A DNA stretch of 24,999 nt from Nitrospiraceae bacterium (GTDB lineage: Bacteria; Nitrospirota; Nitrospiria; Nitrospirales; Nitrospiraceae). This document shows, one piece after another, positions 22,233 to 24,999 of the stretch. The position numbers were made by a program, and so were the translations under genes. The notes beneath the pieces were generated by a model. That model did not search any database and was not told the DNA's origin. It worked only from the letters and a program-made list of their open reading frames with translations. The stretch is taken from NCBI GenBank assembly GCA_014534095.1, contig JACVSD010000013.1:1-24999 (forward strand). The letters run 5' to 3'. Every line of letters begins with the position of its first letter. Position 1 is the stretch's first letter.

Positions 22233-24999
22233 ATGTCTCGGCGCCCTTCATCCACCGGCCCGTGGCCACCACCTTGCTCACGGTCGGCGTCACACTGGTC
22301 GGGCTCGTCGCGTTCCGCTTCCTTCCCGTGGCGGCGCTTCCACAGGTCGAATTTCCCACCATTAACGTCTCGGCTACCTTGCCGGGGGGCAGCCCGGAAA
22401 CCATGGCGACCTCGGTGGCCGCGCCACTGGAGCACCAGTTAACCCGGATTGCGGGCGTGACCGAGATGACCTCGACGAGCCGACTCGGCTCGACCAATAT
22501 CACGTTACAGTTTGAGTTGAGCCGCAATATTGACGGGGCGGCCCGCGACGTGCAGGCGGCCATTATGGCGGCACGTAGCGACCTGCCGGCCGCCCTCCCT
22601 GCGAGTCCCACCTATCGGAAAATCAACCCCGCGGATGCGCCCATCCTCATTCTCTCGCTGACGTCGGACATCGTGAGCCGTGGTCAGATGTACGACGTGG
22701 CCTCGAGTCTTCTGCAGCAGCGACTGTCGCAGATTGACGGGGTAGGGCAGGTGACCGTCGGCGGTGGGTCGCTACCGGCCATCCGTGTGGATGTGAACCC
22801 GACGTCGCTGAACCATTATGGGATCGGCCTGGGCGACGTGCGCCGCATGCTAACCAGTACGAACGTCAACCGTCCGAAAGGACAGCTCTCCAACGGGACG
22901 CGCACCTGGGAAATCCGGACGAACGATCAGCTCCATACAGCCGAAGACTATCTGCCGTTAATCGTCAGCTATCGGCAGGGACGGGCCGTGCGCCTTACGG
23001 ACATTGCCACCGTCGAACAGTCGGTGGAGGACGTTCGGACCGTCGGGGTGGCGAACGGTACGGCGGCCGTGCTGATCATGATCAGCCGGCAGCCGGGAGC
23101 GAACATTATCGAAACCGTGGACCGTGTCCGGGCGGTGTTGCCGCAGCTCGAGGCGTCGATGCCCGGCAGCATGGCGCTCAAGGTCGTCGTGGACCGCACG
23201 CCGGTGATCCGGGCCTCCCTGCACGACGTCGAACGCACCCTTGCGATCTCCGTGTGCCTCGTCATTCTCGTGGTCTTTCTGTTCCTTCGCGATCTCCGTG
23301 CCACGCTCATTCCCTGCGTCGCGGTGCCCGTCTCGTTGATCAGCACGTTCGGCGTGATGTACCTGTGTGGCTATAGCCTCGACAATCTTTCACTCATGGC
23401 GTTGACGATCGCGACCGGATTTGTCGTGGATGACGCCATCGTGGTGCTCGAAAATATCAGCCGATATCGGGAGCAGGGGATGGCGCCGCTTCAGGCTGCG
23501 CTTCGGGGCGCACGGGAGATCACATTTACGGTGCTCTCCATGACGGTGTCGCTGGTTGCTGTCTTCCTTCCGATTCTCTTTATGGGCGGCATGATGGGGC
23601 GGCTGTTCCGAGAGTTTGCGATTACGCTGTCCGTGGCGATCCTGGTCTCGCTGGTGGTGTCGCTCACCACCACGCCGATGATGTGTGCGCGGCTGCTCAA
23701 ACCGGCGGCGGCCGGCCACCAGCACGGGCCGTGGTACCGGTTCAGCGAGCGGATGTTCGAGTGGCTTCGTGGAGGCTACGCGGGAAGCCTGGGCTGGGTG
23801 TTGCGCCATCCTCCCGGCATCCTGGTCCTGACCCTGGCGACCATGGCCCTGAGCATCTACCTTTATACGATCATCCCTAAAGGCTTCTTCCCGCAGCAGG
23901 ATACGGGGCGCATGTTCGGCAATATTCAGGCGGCACAGGACATTTCGTTTCAAGCCATGCGGGACAAGCTCCTGGAGGTCGTGGAGATTATCAAGGGCGA
24001 TCCGGCGGTCGAGACCGTCACGGGCTTTAGCGGCGGCGGATCAAGCGGAGGCACGAATACCGGCCGCATGTTCATTTCCTTGAAGCCCCTCGACGAACGT
24101 AGGGCCAGCGTGGATGAGGTCATCGCGCGGCTGCGCCCAAAACTGGCGCAAGTCCCAGGCGCGCCGACGGTGTTGCAAGCGATTCAGGACCTGCGCATCG
24201 GGGGCCGTTCGAGCAGCGCGCAGTACCAGTACACGCTCCAGAGTGTGGACCTGGCGGAACTGAACACGTGGGCGCCGCGGGTCGAGCGGCAGTTGCGCGC
24301 CCTGCCAGAAATTACCGACGTGAATAGCGATCAGCAGGACAAAGGGCTCCAGTCGCTGGTCGTCTTTGATCGGAGCACCGCCTCCCGCCTCGGCCTCAGT
24401 CCGCAGCTAATCGACGACACGCTGTACGATGCGTTCGGCCAACGTCAGGTGTCTATCATGTATACGCCGCTGAACCAGTATCACGTCGTCATGGAGGTGG
24501 CCCCTCAATACTGGCAGAACCCCGCGACGCTCCAGGAAATCTACATACGGTCTCCGGTAGGTGCGCAAGTCCCGCTGAGCGCAGTGACGCGGTATGAACC
24601 GACGAACACCCTGTTGCTCGTCAATCACCAAGGCCAATTTCCGGGGGTGACTCTGTCGTTCAATATGGCGCCGGGCGCGTCGCTGGGCGACGCCGTCCAG
24701 GCCATCGAGAAGGCCATGCGCGATATCGGACTGCCGGCCGGCGTGCGGGGTTCGTTTCAGGGCGCCGCCAAGGCGTTCCAGGCGTCCGTCGAGAACCAGC
24801 CATTGCTGATCCTGGCTGCGCTGCTCACGGTCTACATTGTCTTAGGCATTCTCTACGAAAGCTACATTCACCCCCTGACGATTCTCTCGACGCTGCCATC
24901 CGCCGGCGTCGGCGCGCTGCTCGCCTTGCTCTTGTTTAAGACCGAGCTCAGCATGATCGCACTCATCGGGATCATCCTGCTGATCGGAATCGTGAAAAA
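22229..24999 (+). CDS. mdtC: RND efflux pump permease, MdtC-like, partial (3' end outside window)
   Basis: 923 complete codons, open through the window edge, are visible of about 1030-1040 expected. It begins [20 protein letters not shown], then [20 protein letters not shown]. It has the proton-relay [14 protein letters not shown] with Asp401/Asp402, at the same residue numbers as in the preceding pump. The window ends within the TM10 segment LIGIVKK, just at the lysine motif. It overlaps the previous gene as ATGA. Sequence similarity to the first pump is high across the whole length (shared FIxRPVAT, [22 protein letters not shown], GSFQGxAxAFQAS and [32 protein letters not shown] blocks), indicating a tandem duplication. 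In E. coli MdtB and MdtC form a 2:1 heterotrimer with MdtA and TolC. The same assembly is likely here. Confidence 0.96.
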   Translation, partial: MNVSAPFIHRPVATTLLTVGVTLVGLVAFRFLPVAALPQVEFPTINVSATLPGGSPETMATSVAAPLEHQLTRIAGVTEMTSTSRLGSTNITLQFELSRNIDGAARDVQAAIMAARSDLPAALPASPTYRKINPADAPILILSLTSDIVSRGQMYDVASSLLQQRLSQIDGVGQVTVGGGSLPAIRVDVNPTSLNHYGIGLGDVRRMLTSTNVNRPKGQLSNGTRTWEIRTNDQLHTAEDYLPLIVSYRQGRAVRLTDIATVEQSVEDVRTVGVANGTAAVLIMISRQPGANIIETVDRVRAVLPQLEASMPGSMALKVVVDRTPVIRASLHDVERTLAISVCLVILVVFLFLRDLRATLIPCVAVPVSLISTFGVMYLCGYSLDNLSLMALTIATGFVVDDAIVVLENISRYREQGMAPLQAALRGAREITFTVLSMTVSLVAVFLPILFMGGMMGRLFREFAITLSVAILVSLVVSLTTTPMMCARLLKPAAAGHQHGPWYRFSERMFEWLRGGYAGSLGWVLRHPPGILVLTLATMALSIYLYTIIPKGFFPQQDTGRMFGNIQAAQDISFQAMRDKLLEVVEIIKGDPAVETVTGFSGGGSSGGTNTGRMFISLKPLDERRASVDEVIARLRPKLAQVPGAPTVLQAIQDLRIGGRSSSAQYQYTLQSVDLAELNTWAPRVERQLRALPEITDVNSDQQDKGLQSLVVFDRSTASRLGLSPQLIDDTLYDAFGQRQVSIMYTPLNQYHVVMEVAPQYWQNPATLQEIYIRSPVGAQVPLSAVTRYEPTNTLLLVNHQGQFPGVTLSFNMAPGASLGDAVQAIEKAMRDIGLPAGVRGSFQGAAKAFQASVENQPLLILAALLTVYIVLGILYESYIHPLTILSTLPSAGVGALLALLLFKTELSMIALIGIILLIGIVK

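Overview
The window is about 25 kb of high-GC (roughly 60%), gene-dense bacterial chromosome. Gene content, codon use and several small proteins (a dual-CxxC zinc-ribbon protein, a long-tailed FmdB protein, a stand-alone TrkA-C protein beside HtrA) suggest Nitrospira or a relative in the Nitrospirota. This is an impression from the translations, not a proof. I saw no rRNA, tRNA, CRISPR array, insertion sequence or phage gene. Most of the window is core genome; the last 9 kb is an efflux operon.

Layout. 1-2609 (-): 5' three quarters of dnaE, cut by the window edge. 2610-2891: divergent dnaE/purH promoters. 2892-5882 (+): purH and purD, separated by a 101-bp imperfect palindrome that looks like a dispersed intergenic repeat. 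5909-6985 (+): tsaC and a small coiled-coil lipoprotein. 6995-9693 (-): rsmD, coaD, an aspartate-type aminotransferase and an FmdB zinc-ribbon gene. The first three are joined by 4-bp ATGA overlaps; fmdB also has its own promoter. 9694-10321: a 57-aa zinc-ribbon gene (-) facing a near-consensus sigma-70 promoter (+). 10322-13208 (+): radC and a divergent EF-G-like GTPase. 13215-15317 (-): an HtrA/Do protease behind a TrkA-C-domain gene. 15701-15991 (+): an HU-family protein with a strong terminator. 15992-16477 holds no convincing gene. 16478-24999 (+): an efflux operon running off the window.

The most interesting unit is the final operon. It has six genes with GTGA, ATGA, a 40-bp gap, ATGA and ATGA junctions. 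They encode an ECF sigma factor, a 106-aa single-membrane-span protein, a 149-aa membrane-anchored periplasmic protein with two LTAxQQ motifs (Spy/CpxP/CnrX type), an RND adaptor, and two MdtB/MdtC-like RND pumps. The first three match, in size and topology, the CnrH-CnrY-CnrX metal-sensing module of Cupriavidus, but here they precede a drug-type MdtABC pump. In E. coli, Spy and MdtABC are co-regulated by the BaeSR two-component system; here the sensor and pump appear to be wired to a sigma factor in one transcript.

Other points of note are the EF-G-like protein, which lacks both the DTPGH histidine and the NKxD lysine, and the stand-alone TrkA-C protein encoded just upstream of HtrA. Also notable are a strong promoter antisense to the small zinc-ribbon gene and a 16-bp palindrome containing the stop codons of two convergent genes.
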